A stretch of 32,220 bases of DNA. It comes from Phycisphaeraceae bacterium. Lineage in GTDB: Bacteria > Planctomycetota > Phycisphaerae > Phycisphaerales > Phycisphaeraceae. The translations under genes were made by a program, and so were the position numbers. Where the stretch lies: assembly GCA_002686995.1 (NCBI GenBank), contig NYZC01000112.1:1-32220 (forward strand). Reading direction: 5' to 3'. Shown here piece by piece: positions 19,070 through 26,377 of the stretch (positions are counted from its first letter, which is position 1; every line of letters starts with the position of its first letter). Below the pieces are notes generated by a model. That model had not been told where the DNA came from and searched no databases. It saw only the letters and a program-made list of their open reading frames with translations.

Positions 19070-20218
19070 ATGCCTACCGTCGCTCACGTGCTGCACCAGC
19101 TCTACATGGCCGGCGCCGAGGTGCTGGCCTCCGACCTGGCGCGGCGGCTGCGGGATCGATTCGACTTCGTCTTCATCTGTCTCGACAAGATCGGCCCGCT
19201 CGGGGCGCAGCTGCGCGAGGAGGGATTCGAGGTCATCTGCCTGGATCGCAGGCCGGGGGTCGACTGGGCGCTCGCCCGTCGGATGCGCGGCGACGTGCGG
19301 CGGTGCGGCGTCGACCTGCTCCACGCGCACCAGTACACGCCGTTCTTCTACACGTCGGCCAGCCGGGCGCTCGGGCGCCGGCCCCCGATCCTGTTCACCG
19401 AGCACGGCCGCCACTACCCCGATCAGCGCAAGCTCAAGCGCGTCGTCGCGAACCGGCTGCTGCTGGGCCGCGCCGACCGCGTCACCGCGGTCGGGCACTT
19501 CGTACGCCAGGCGCTCGTCGACAACGAAGGGCTGGACGGTACGCGGATCGAAGTCGTGCACAACGGCATCGACCCCCAGGTGTTCGCCGCCGACGGCGCG
19601 ACACGGCAGGCCGTGCGCGCCGAGCTGGACGCCCCACCCGACCGTCTCGTCGTGATTCACGTTGCGCGGTTTCACCCGGTCAAGGATCACGAAACGTCGA
19701 TCCGCGCGTTCGCCCGCGCGGCGCAGCACGTTCCCGACGCCGAGCTATGGCTCATCGGCGACGGCAAGCGCCGCGAGGCGTCGCATCAGCTCGCGACGAA
19801 GCTTGTCACCGATCCGCGGCGCGTGCGCTTCCTGGGCGTGCGCAAGGACGTCGACCGCCTGCTCGCCGGCGCTGACCTGTTCATGCTCTCGAGCCTGAGC
19901 GAGGGAATCTCCGTCACGCTGCTCGAAGCGATGGCCGCGGGCCTGGCCATCGTGGCCACCGAGGTCGGCGGCAACGGTGAAGTGATCGTGGACGGCGAGA
20001 CCGGACTGCTTTCGCCGCGCGGCGACGCCGAGCATCTCGGCGACAATCTCGTCACGCTGCTGACCGATCACGATCGGCGCCGCGCCATGTCCGAGGCGGG
20101 ACGTCGGCGCGTCAACGCGTCATTCACGCAGGCGCGGATGCATGCGCGGTACGCGGAGCTGTACGAGCAGATGCTGGGAACCCGGGCGGGAGATCGGGAG
20201 AAAATCAGGAACCAATGA
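19070..20218 (+). CDS. Glycosyltransferase family 4, PEP-CTERM/EpsH-locus type
   Basis: 382 residues from the ATG at 19070 (a TTG at 19064 is also in frame). VAHVLHQLYMAGAEVLASDLARRL at the start has the acceptor-side glycine loop. IRPR-like landmarks follow: HAHQYTPFFYTS, FTEHGRHYPD, VVHNGIDPQVF, VIHVARFHPVKDHETSIRAF, LWLIGDGKRR and SSLSEGISVTLLEAMAAGLAIVATEVGGNGEVI with E-x7-E. Its arrangement is close to the sugar transferases found in exosortase/PEP-CTERM loci. The stop codon lies inside the left arm of the large intergenic palindrome at 20211-20356. It probably acts with the preceding GT4 and ligase in surface glycan synthesis. Confidence 0.93.
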   Translation: MPTVAHVLHQLYMAGAEVLASDLARRLRDRFDFVFICLDKIGPLGAQLREEGFEVICLDRRPGVDWALARRMRGDVRRCGVDLLHAHQYTPFFYTSASRALGRRPPILFTEHGRHYPDQRKLKRVVANRLLLGRADRVTAVGHFVRQALVDNEGLDGTRIEVVHNGIDPQVFAADGATRQAVRAELDAPPDRLVVIHVARFHPVKDHETSIRAFARAAQHVPDAELWLIGDGKRREASHQLATKLVTDPRRVRFLGVRKDVDRLLAGADLFMLSSLSEGISVTLLEAMAAGLAIVATEVGGNGEVIVDGETGLLSPRGDAEHLGDNLVTLLTDHDRRRAMSEAGRRRVNASFTQARMHARYAELYEQMLGTRAGDREKIRNQ

Positions 20219-20356
20219 TGGACACGGATGAACACGGACGGAAGTTCGGACCCGGACGCCTTCGGCGTCCGGGGTTAAAACCGGTTCTGGCTCCTCCGGA
20301 TGCCGCGAGGCGTCCGGTCCGAAAAATCCGTGTTCATCCGTGTTCATCCGTGGTTC
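20211..20356. repeat. Large intergenic palindrome of the 'NTDEHG' type
   Basis: The left arm (20211-20260) and right arm (about 20308-20356) are imperfect inverted copies sharing CACGGATGAACACGGA / TCCGTGTTCATCCGTG and GGACGCC / GGCGTCC. An inner perfect hairpin sits at 20251-20273 (10-bp stem, TTC loop). Frames through the element give the familiar spurious peptide MxTDEHG, from which such repeats can be recognised in planctomycete and verrucomicrobial genomes. It separates two convergent genes and contains the stop codon of the glycosyltransferase. Confidence 0.82.
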
Positions 20357-20360
20357 TTCA

Positions 20361-20385
20361 ACTTCTCGTCACCGTGACAAGAAGT
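20361..20385. terminator. Near-perfect 25-bp palindrome between convergent genes
   Basis: ACTTCTCGTCAC, a single C, then GTGACAAGAAGT: a 12-bp stem with one mismatch. It lies 13 bp from the sulfatase stop codon and downstream of the glycosyltransferase, so it could end transcription from both sides. No T-tract follows on either strand, so the role is inferred from position. Confidence 0.4.
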
Positions 20386-20398
20386 GACGGGGAAGAAT

Positions 20399-23300
20399 CT
20401 AATTCGATCGCCCCATCGCGAAGACCACCCGCCGCCGCCGCACCCCCAACAGCGCCAGCCACCACGCCGCCGACGGTTCCGGCACCTGCCCGGTCATCAC
20501 GCGAAACTGCATCGTTCCGGCGCCTGCGACGGCACCAGTGATCGAAAGTGAACGAAGATCCTCCGACACGGTCAACCGGCCGGGCCCCGTCAGATCGAAG
20601 CCGCGCCCGCCGCGCGCGTAACGGCCGATGACGCCGAGCAGCGGATCGCTCGCGTCGAGCTTCACCTCGTCGATCTGGATCGCGACGATCGGCATTTCGA
20701 AACGGACGGTCCCTTCCACCTCGACCGCCGACCCGGGCGCGCCCTCCGGATCGAAATGCACCAGGTAGCTGCTGAAACCGGTGCCCGCCGCCAGCTGCCC
20801 GCCCTGCACGGACGCCGCGTCGGCGTAGGTCCGACCCGCTTCGGGAACCAGGTCGACCGCGAGGTCCGCGTCCAGGTCATCATGGCGCTCGAGCGTCACG
20901 ATTAGCGCGTCATCCGCCTCGAAGGATCCCGCGCTGACGTCGGAGGGACGGTCCGTGGGGACCTGCGCCATTCCCGAGACCGAGACGATGCCCGAATCAG
21001 GCCTCTCCAGCCGCGCGTTGTACGCATCTTCGATTTGCGACGCGCCGATCACGTGGTTGAGAAAACGGAACCACCCGATCTCGCCGGCCATGCCGACGCC
21101 GCTCAGCGGCGCCTCGTGCGCGGCGCTGGAACTGCCGCCGACCTGCCCGCCGGCGCCGCCCAGCCCCGCGGTCGCATCGGGATTGTGATCCCACTTGATG
21201 TACTCGCCGGCGCCCGAGATGCCGTCGACGCGACCGAACAGCGCCCCGTTGACGTAGAGCTCGGCGAAACGGTCCGCGGCATCGTCGCTGAACACCGCGA
21301 CCACCTGCACGAAGTCGCGCGTCGGATCCGCAAACTCGTCAAGCTCGCCCGTCACGGTCACCGACCGGGAAAAATTCGCGACGCGCCACCGGATTTCGTC
21401 ATGCCGACCGTCGCCGTCGGCATCGCCCACGGTCAGCGACACGCCGCGGAACTGGTCTCCCGACTCGAACAACAGGTGCGGCCGGTCCAGGTCCTCCAGG
21501 CGAAGCCAGAACTCGAAGCTCGCGGAATGATCGTTGTCGAGATCCGGATCACCCGTCGGATCGCCGACGTGAAAGAAGTTGCGATCCATCACGTCGTCAC
21601 CGTCGAAGCGAAAGGCCTGCCGGGGCAGGTGCGGCTGATGCGGGTCGACCTCGGCGTGCTGCGGACGGGCTTCGCCCTCGCCGAGCGTCCACAGTTCTCG
21701 ATCCTTGTAGTCGACGTCGTGGATCGATCGCCACGTCTTCGGCAGCCGCGCCATCACGATCGCCTCGTCCTCCTGGTCCACGATGCCGTCCGAGTTCAGG
21801 TCGGCCCGGGGGCGCGACGTGCCGAGGCTCGCCCGCACGATGTCCAGCTCGACGTCCTCCTGCCTGCCGAGATGTTCGGCGCTCCAGGACAGCTCGACGC
21901 GGTCCGAGACCACGTAGGGCATCGAAGCATCGACGGCCTCGAGCCAGTCGCCCAGCTTCGCCTGCAATGCCGCCGCCTTCAGCGGCATCTCGTCGATCAG
22001 GTTGCGCGGATGGCTGAGCTGGTTGTTCTCTCGAATGAACTGGGCGATGTGAAAGAGGTAGTGCTTTTCCCGCCGACCGGGCACGGCGAAGTCGTCGACC
22101 GTGTCCGGAAGCGTCCACGAGCCGTCGCTCGCGAATCCGGCATCCTGGTTGTCCACGATCCCTTCCGACGCCGCAGCGGTCGTCTCGACGAACCGGACGG
22201 CATCGGCGTTGGCCGGCTGGTCCGTCGCACCCGAAGCAGTGAGCACGACGGCGTCGGTGCCGTCGCCGGAAAGATCGAACGTGCCCAGCAGGTGCCAGTC
22301 CCCGCCGCCTGAATTCTGATCCACGACGAAGGTGCTGGTGCCCCCGGCGTGCCGCACCTCGTACGCAGCGGACGCGTCGAGGGGAACCCGCTGCCCGTCG
22401 TCGGTCTCGCTGCTCCACCACACGTACACCTCGTGGGATCCGGACGCCCCGGCCGGCGCCGTCCAGCTTGCGGTCGCGCCCGCCAGGTCGCTGGACACCG
22501 AGCTGCCGCCAGGCTCGCCGTAAATCTGCATGAACTTGTAGCCGTCGTCGATGACGGCCGAACCCATCTTCCCGGGATTGCTGCCCGGATCCAGGAAGTG
22601 GAAGAACAGCTCCCCGTTCTCCGCGTGCTGGCGCTGCAGCGACGTCGTGCCGGCCGGAAGCAGACCGCCGTTTTCGAGCACCGGCACCAGGCTGGCGCCT
22701 TCGATGCCGTCGTGCAGCGGGGCGGTCGCGCCGGCCCACTCGGTGATCGTCGGAAAGAGGTCCATGGCGATGATCGGCACGTCGCTGACCGCGCCCGGCT
22801 CGATCCCGGGGCCCTTGATGATCATCGGAGCGCGGATACCGCCTTCCCACAGCGCGCCCTTGCCGCCGAAGATGGGGGCACGAGTCGGGTTGCCCCACGG
22901 GCTCGACAACCACCGACCGCCGTTATCGGACGTGTAGATCACGTAAGTGTTGTCGTCGATGCCCAGATCCTCGAGCTTCTGAAGGACCATGCCGACGCTC
23001 GAGTCGAGATCGTCGGTCATGGCGCCGAACTCGTGCTCCCGATGAAGATTGCCTCGCGGCATGGCGTTGTAGCGGTCGATGGTCTCCGGTAGCGCCACGG
23101 CCGGAAGCTTCACCGCGTTGTGATGAAACTCGACGTAGAACGGCTTGCTGTCGTCGAAGCTCTGCTGGATGAAGTCGTTGGCCTGGGTCGCGAACGAGAA
23201 CATGCGTTTCGGATCCTGCGCGGCCGGCAGCGTGCGCGCGTCACTGAAGACGTCGTAGCCCCAGTTGCCGAGCGTGCCGCTGACGCCGTACTTGCCGAAA

Positions 23301-23806
23301 TGCGCCGTGGCGTAGTTCGGGTTCGCCTCCTTGATACGCTGGGCCACCGACACGTTGCTCTTGTCGTCATTGCGCACCCGCGGGGGCACCAGGGGCCGGC
23401 CGTAGTTCTGGCTCAGGTTGAGATTCGTGGTGATCTGCTGCTGCGCCCAGCTCTTGCCGGTGACCATCGCCATGTGCGTGGGCCGGCACAACGGCGACAC
23501 GTAGGCGGAGCTGAACCGCATGCCTTCGTTCGCCAGCGTCTCGAGATTGGGCGTCTGGAAGTAGTCGCTGGAGCCGCGATACGTGCCCGGCCTCATGCTG
23601 ACCGAGGTGCCGTACCAGTTCTGGTCGTCGACGACGATCCGAACGATGTTCGGCGCCGCCGCCACGCCCGCGGCCGCGCAAGGCACCAGCGGAGCCACGG
23701 ACAGCGACCATGCGCCGAGCACGGTGAAAACCAGTGGAATCAGATCGAAGCGCGGCCTGGGATGCGGCCTCGCGGCGGCCGGATCGGCCGCCGGCAGACG
23801 GTCCAT
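20399..23806 (-). CDS. Multidomain secreted sulfatase with PEP-CTERM tail
   Basis: 1135 residues; ATG 23806 is chosen because GGAG lies seven bases before it and a signal peptide follows (hydrophobic 22-40, ending near CAAAGVAAA). Sulfatase domain, about 52-435 plus 578-632: Asp60-Asp61, CRPTHMAMVTG (Cys107), FHHN (228-229), YTSDNGG (Asp294, Asn295), GGKGALWEGGIRAP. Such enzymes remove sulfate esters from glycans using a formylglycine made from the Cys. Two consensus residues differ: the Arg of CxPxR is His111, and GKWHLG reads GKYGVSG. A golvesin-like beta domain (about 436-541) interrupts the C-terminal subdomain. A dockerin-like loop (DLNSDGIVDQED, 669-680) and a LamG-like domain (about 730-975) follow. 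The end is a PEP-CTERM signal (VPEPS at 1108) with a short hydrophobic part and four Arg, implying exosortase processing at the surface. Confidence 0.9.
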   Translation of the reverse strand: MDRLPAADPAAARPHPRPRFDLIPLVFTVLGAWSLSVAPLVPCAAAGVAAAPNIVRIVVDDQNWYGTSVSMRPGTYRGSSDYFQTPNLETLANEGMRFSSAYVSPLCRPTHMAMVTGKSWAQQQITTNLNLSQNYGRPLVPPRVRNDDKSNVSVAQRIKEANPNYATAHFGKYGVSGTLGNWGYDVFSDARTLPAAQDPKRMFSFATQANDFIQQSFDDSKPFYVEFHHNAVKLPAVALPETIDRYNAMPRGNLHREHEFGAMTDDLDSSVGMVLQKLEDLGIDDNTYVIYTSDNGGRWLSSPWGNPTRAPIFGGKGALWEGGIRAPMIIKGPGIEPGAVSDVPIIAMDLFPTITEWAGATAPLHDGIEGASLVPVLENGGLLPAGTTSLQRQHAENGELFFHFLDPGSNPGKMGSAVIDDGYKFMQIYGEPGGSSVSSDLAGATASWTAPAGASGSHEVYVWWSSETDDGQRVPLDASAAYEVRHAGGTSTFVVDQNSGGGDWHLLGTFDLSGDGTDAVVLTASGATDQPANADAVRFVETTAAASEGIVDNQDAGFASDGSWTLPDTVDDFAVPGRREKHYLFHIAQFIRENNQLSHPRNLIDEMPLKAAALQAKLGDWLEAVDASMPYVVSDRVELSWSAEHLGRQEDVELDIVRASLGTSRPRADLNSDGIVDQEDEAIVMARLPKTWRSIHDVDYKDRELWTLGEGEARPQHAEVDPHQPHLPRQAFRFDGDDVMDRNFFHVGDPTGDPDLDNDHSASFEFWLRLEDLDRPHLLFESGDQFRGVSLTVGDADGDGRHDEIRWRVANFSRSVTVTGELDEFADPTRDFVQVVAVFSDDAADRFAELYVNGALFGRVDGISGAGEYIKWDHNPDATAGLGGAGGQVGGSSSAAHEAPLSGVGMAGEIGWFRFLNHVIGASQIEDAYNARLERPDSGIVSVSGMAQVPTDRPSDVSAGSFEADDALIVTLERHDDLDADLAVDLVPEAGRTYADAASVQGGQLAAGTGFSSYLVHFDPEGAPGSAVEVEGTVRFEMPIVAIQIDEVKLDASDPLLGVIGRYARGGRGFDLTGPGRLTVSEDLRSLSITGAVAGAGTMQFRVMTGQVPEPSAAWWLALLGVRRRRVVFAMGRSN

Positions 23807-23969
23807 TCTCTTTCTCCGGTTTTTCCGGCCGGGTCGATGCGACCCGACGCGGTCCCACGATCGATCAGGACATTCTAGGCGCGGTTTTCGGGACAAGGAC
23901 GCGGGGAGCGAGATCGATCACCCCGAGGGACTTCCTCCTGACGCGGCGATCGGGATAGGATATGAGGCC

Positions 23970-24368
23970 ATGAATCGGTTGAAGCAGCACTGCGAACGCT
24001 GGCTCGAAACGGCGCGCCGCAAGCTGGAAGCCGGCGGCCTGGGCGGGGCCGATCTGGACGCCCTGGGACGCATCCTCGACGACGCGCCTCCCGGCTGCCG
24101 CCAGCGGCTTCTGTACCTGCATGCGAACGGGCCTTCGCTGCACGCAAAAATCATTGGGATGGCACTGCACGAACCGGTCAAGGGCGGGCGCGAACTCGCC
24201 GGACAGCGCGATGAGTGGCCTTACGACACGGTGCACGACGCGATCCTCGACGGCTGGCAGATCGTGCACTTCCCCCAGCAGCTGGCCCCGTTCGACGACC
24301 GGGAGGTCGACATGATCGGCTTCGAGTTCATCGGGCAGAAATGGAGCAGTGACGATGGCGACGACTAG
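23970..24368 (+). CDS. Conserved-looking protein of unknown function, first gene of the PhyH-NagA operon
   Basis: 132 residues from the ATG at 23970, preceded by GAGG; the longer open frame upstream reads through the sulfatase promoter region. No family recognised. It has an amphipathic, charged N-terminal half (MNRLKQHCERWLETARRKLEAGG, then LDALGRILDDAPPGCRQRLLYLH) and a C-terminal half rich in Trp, His and Asp (DEWPYDTVHDAILDGWQIVHFPQQLAPFDD, ending IGFEFIGQKW). There is no signal peptide or membrane helix, so it should be cytoplasmic. Its last 14 bases overlap the following dioxygenase gene, whose ribosome site lies inside it. That tight coupling suggests a partner or accessory of the oxygenase pathway (inference). 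Confidence 0.7.
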   Translation: MNRLKQHCERWLETARRKLEAGGLGGADLDALGRILDDAPPGCRQRLLYLHANGPSLHAKIIGMALHEPVKGGRELAGQRDEWPYDTVHDAILDGWQIVHFPQQLAPFDDREVDMIGFEFIGQKWSSDDGDD

Positions 24369-25170
24369 CGCGGCGGCAAACCTGCTGGACGACGACGCGG
24401 TCCGCGAATTCGTGTCCCATGGGTACCTCGTGCTGCGGCCGCCGATGCCCGACGGCTTCGCCGAGCACGTCCTCGCGGAATGCGAACGGCTCGCGGTCGA
24501 AGGCAACCCCGGGAACGGCATCTACGAGGCCATCCCGCGGCTGCGTGAGCTGTTCGAGCACGAGCAGGTGCGCGGTCCGCTCGATAGCCTGCTCGGCCCC
24601 GGCCACGTCATGCACCGCCACCGCCACCTGCATACGACGGTCCCCGGCTTTTCCAGCTTCCACTGGCACCAGGACGACGTCAACATGCGCCACCACCAGG
24701 TGCGGCGCATCCTGGTGATGTACTACCCGCAGGATGTCACGCACGAGATGGGGCCGACGATCGTGCTTCCCGGCACGCACTTCCGCAACGCGCCAACGTC
24801 ACGCATGAACAGCTACACGAACTTCCGCGGCCAGGTGGAGCTCAACGTACCCGCCGGCACGCTCGCCATCACCCACTACGACATTTGGCACACACGCGTG
24901 CCCAATACGACGTCGCGCAACCGGCACATGCTCAAGTTCGTCTTCGATCGCGTGCACGAGCCGACGGCGCCGAGCTGGAATCACGATCCGACGCAGGACG
25001 AGCGCATCCGCGAGGAACTCGTGCATCAGCGATTCGAGCACGACGGCTCTTCGGACGCCTACAAGCTGGTCTCGCTTCGCCTGAAGGCCTGGAACTGGCT
25101 GACGACCGGGACAACCGAGCCCGAGCCGGGCTCGCCCGACGAGCCGACCGTGATCTCGAGCTACCGCTGA
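24355..25170 (+). CDS. Phytanoyl-CoA dioxygenase (PhyH) family protein
   Basis: 271 residues; ATG 24355 has GGAG eight bases before it (GTG 24349 is an alternative). The PhyH family comprises Fe(II)/2-oxoglutarate-dependent oxygenases that hydroxylate small molecules. The iron-binding triad is visible: His105 and Asp107 in HWHQDD, and His179 in YDIWHTR. An Arg near 188-190 (TTSRNRHML) could bind 2-oxoglutarate. The central IVLPGTHFRNAP segment is typical of the fold. The stop TGA overlaps the nagA ATG by one base (TGATG). In this family, substrate cannot be judged from sequence; being beside NagA suggests an amino-sugar or related compound (inference). Confidence 0.9.
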   Translation: MATTSAAANLLDDDAVREFVSHGYLVLRPPMPDGFAEHVLAECERLAVEGNPGNGIYEAIPRLRELFEHEQVRGPLDSLLGPGHVMHRHRHLHTTVPGFSSFHWHQDDVNMRHHQVRRILVMYYPQDVTHEMGPTIVLPGTHFRNAPTSRMNSYTNFRGQVELNVPAGTLAITHYDIWHTRVPNTTSRNRHMLKFVFDRVHEPTAPSWNHDPTQDERIREELVHQRFEHDGSSDAYKLVSLRLKAWNWLTTGTTEPEPGSPDEPTVISSYR

Positions 25171-26366
25171 TGAGCGCCCCACCCGCGATCGCGTACACGG
25201 GAACTGCATTTGTCGACGGAGCGCTGCGCGAAGGCGTCGCCGTCGTCATTCGTGACGGCCTCATCGATGCCGTGACGCGCGCCGACGACCGCCATGCGCT
25301 GCGCGACGTTGAATTCCGGGACGCCGGCGAACGGGTCATCGCTCCGGGCTTTGTCGACATCCACATTCACGGCAGCGGCGGCTGCCGCGCCGAGGAGGAC
25401 CCACAGGGCATGGCGCGGCACGTCGTCCGACACGGCACGACGTACTTTCTGCCGACGATGATCTCCAACGAGCTGCCGGCGATGCTCGAAGCGATCGACG
25501 TCGTCCGCGCCCGGATGGGCCGCGTCGATCGCGGCGCAAGGATCGGCGGCATTCATCTCGAAGGCCCGTTTCTCAACCCGAGATACGGGGCGCAGCGGCC
25601 CGAGACGAACATCGAGCCCGATCCCGAATCCGTCCGGGCGCTCGTCGACCGATGCGGTCCCGACCTGCGCCTGGTGACGATCGCGCCCGAGCGCCGCGGC
25701 GCGATCGATGCGATCCGCGCGTTCCGGGCCGCGGGCGCGACCGTCTCCGTCGGCCACTCCGACGCCGACGAAGACGAGTTCCGCGCCGGCCGCGCCGCCG
25801 GGATCACGCACGCAACGCACCTGTTCAACGCGATGCCGCCGCGGCAATGGCCGACGTACGAAACCTTCGACGGCACGAAGGGCGCGGGACTGGAGGAATT
25901 GATTCTGGCCGACGACGGGATGACCGCCGACATCATCTGCGATCGCCATGGCCGGCACGTGAACGACACCATGCTCGCGATCGCGCTGAAGTGCAAGGGA
26001 AGCACCGGCCTGTCCCTGATCACCGACGCCGTCCCCCCCGCCGGACTGCGGCCCGGGAGCTATCCGCTCGGCGACGGCCAGACGATCGTCACCGTGCCGG
26101 ACGACGACGTCTCGCGCCTCCCGTGCGGCGCGCTGTGCGGCAGCGCCTTGTCCATGTCCGGCGCCCTGTCCAATTTCATGCGCCACCTGAACGTCGGCCT
26201 GGAGACCGCCCTGTCGATGGTCACCGAAGCGCCCGCGCGCGCGATCGGCGTCTTCGACCGACGGGGCAGCCTGTCGCCGGGCAAGGACGCGGATATCGTC
26301 CTGCTGACGGGCGAAGGCGAGGTCACGATGACGACCGTCGGCGGGGAGTTGATGTTCGGAGGTTGA
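25170..26366 (+). CDS. nagA: N-acetylglucosamine-6-phosphate deacetylase
   Basis: 398 residues, typical for the family. NagA removes acetate from GlcNAc-6-phosphate to give glucosamine-6-phosphate in amino-sugar catabolism or cell-wall recycling. It is an amidohydrolase: GFVDIHIHGSGG (Asp63, His65, His67), GGIHLEGPFLNPRYG (metal ligand Glu131), SVGHSDA (His196), THLFNAMPP (His217) and LITDAVPP with catalytic Asp286 are all present. MVTEAPARAIGVFDRRGSLSPGKDADIVLL closes the fold. The start overlaps the stop of the PhyH gene by one base. Placement between two PhyH-type genes instead of beside nagB is unusual; some NagA-like enzymes deacetylate other N-acyl sugars, so a variant substrate is possible. 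Confidence 0.92.
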   Translation: MSAPPAIAYTGTAFVDGALREGVAVVIRDGLIDAVTRADDRHALRDVEFRDAGERVIAPGFVDIHIHGSGGCRAEEDPQGMARHVVRHGTTYFLPTMISNELPAMLEAIDVVRARMGRVDRGARIGGIHLEGPFLNPRYGAQRPETNIEPDPESVRALVDRCGPDLRLVTIAPERRGAIDAIRAFRAAGATVSVGHSDADEDEFRAGRAAGITHATHLFNAMPPRQWPTYETFDGTKGAGLEELILADDGMTADIICDRHGRHVNDTMLAIALKCKGSTGLSLITDAVPPAGLRPGSYPLGDGQTIVTVPDDDVSRLPCGALCGSALSMSGALSNFMRHLNVGLETALSMVTEAPARAIGVFDRRGSLSPGKDADIVLLTGEGEVTMTTVGGELMFGG

Positions 26367-26377
26367 AAGGCGAACCA

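Noticed and set aside
20120..20541. Small ORFs giving MNTDEHG or MMDTDEHG peptides
   Set aside because: These are translations of the palindromic repeat, present on both strands, and not genes.
25652..26377. Extension of the PhyH-Nudix frame into nagA, which would suggest a longer fusion
   Set aside because: The extra residues are Arg/Pro-rich frame-shadow of nagA, and a ribosome site precedes the ATG at 26378.
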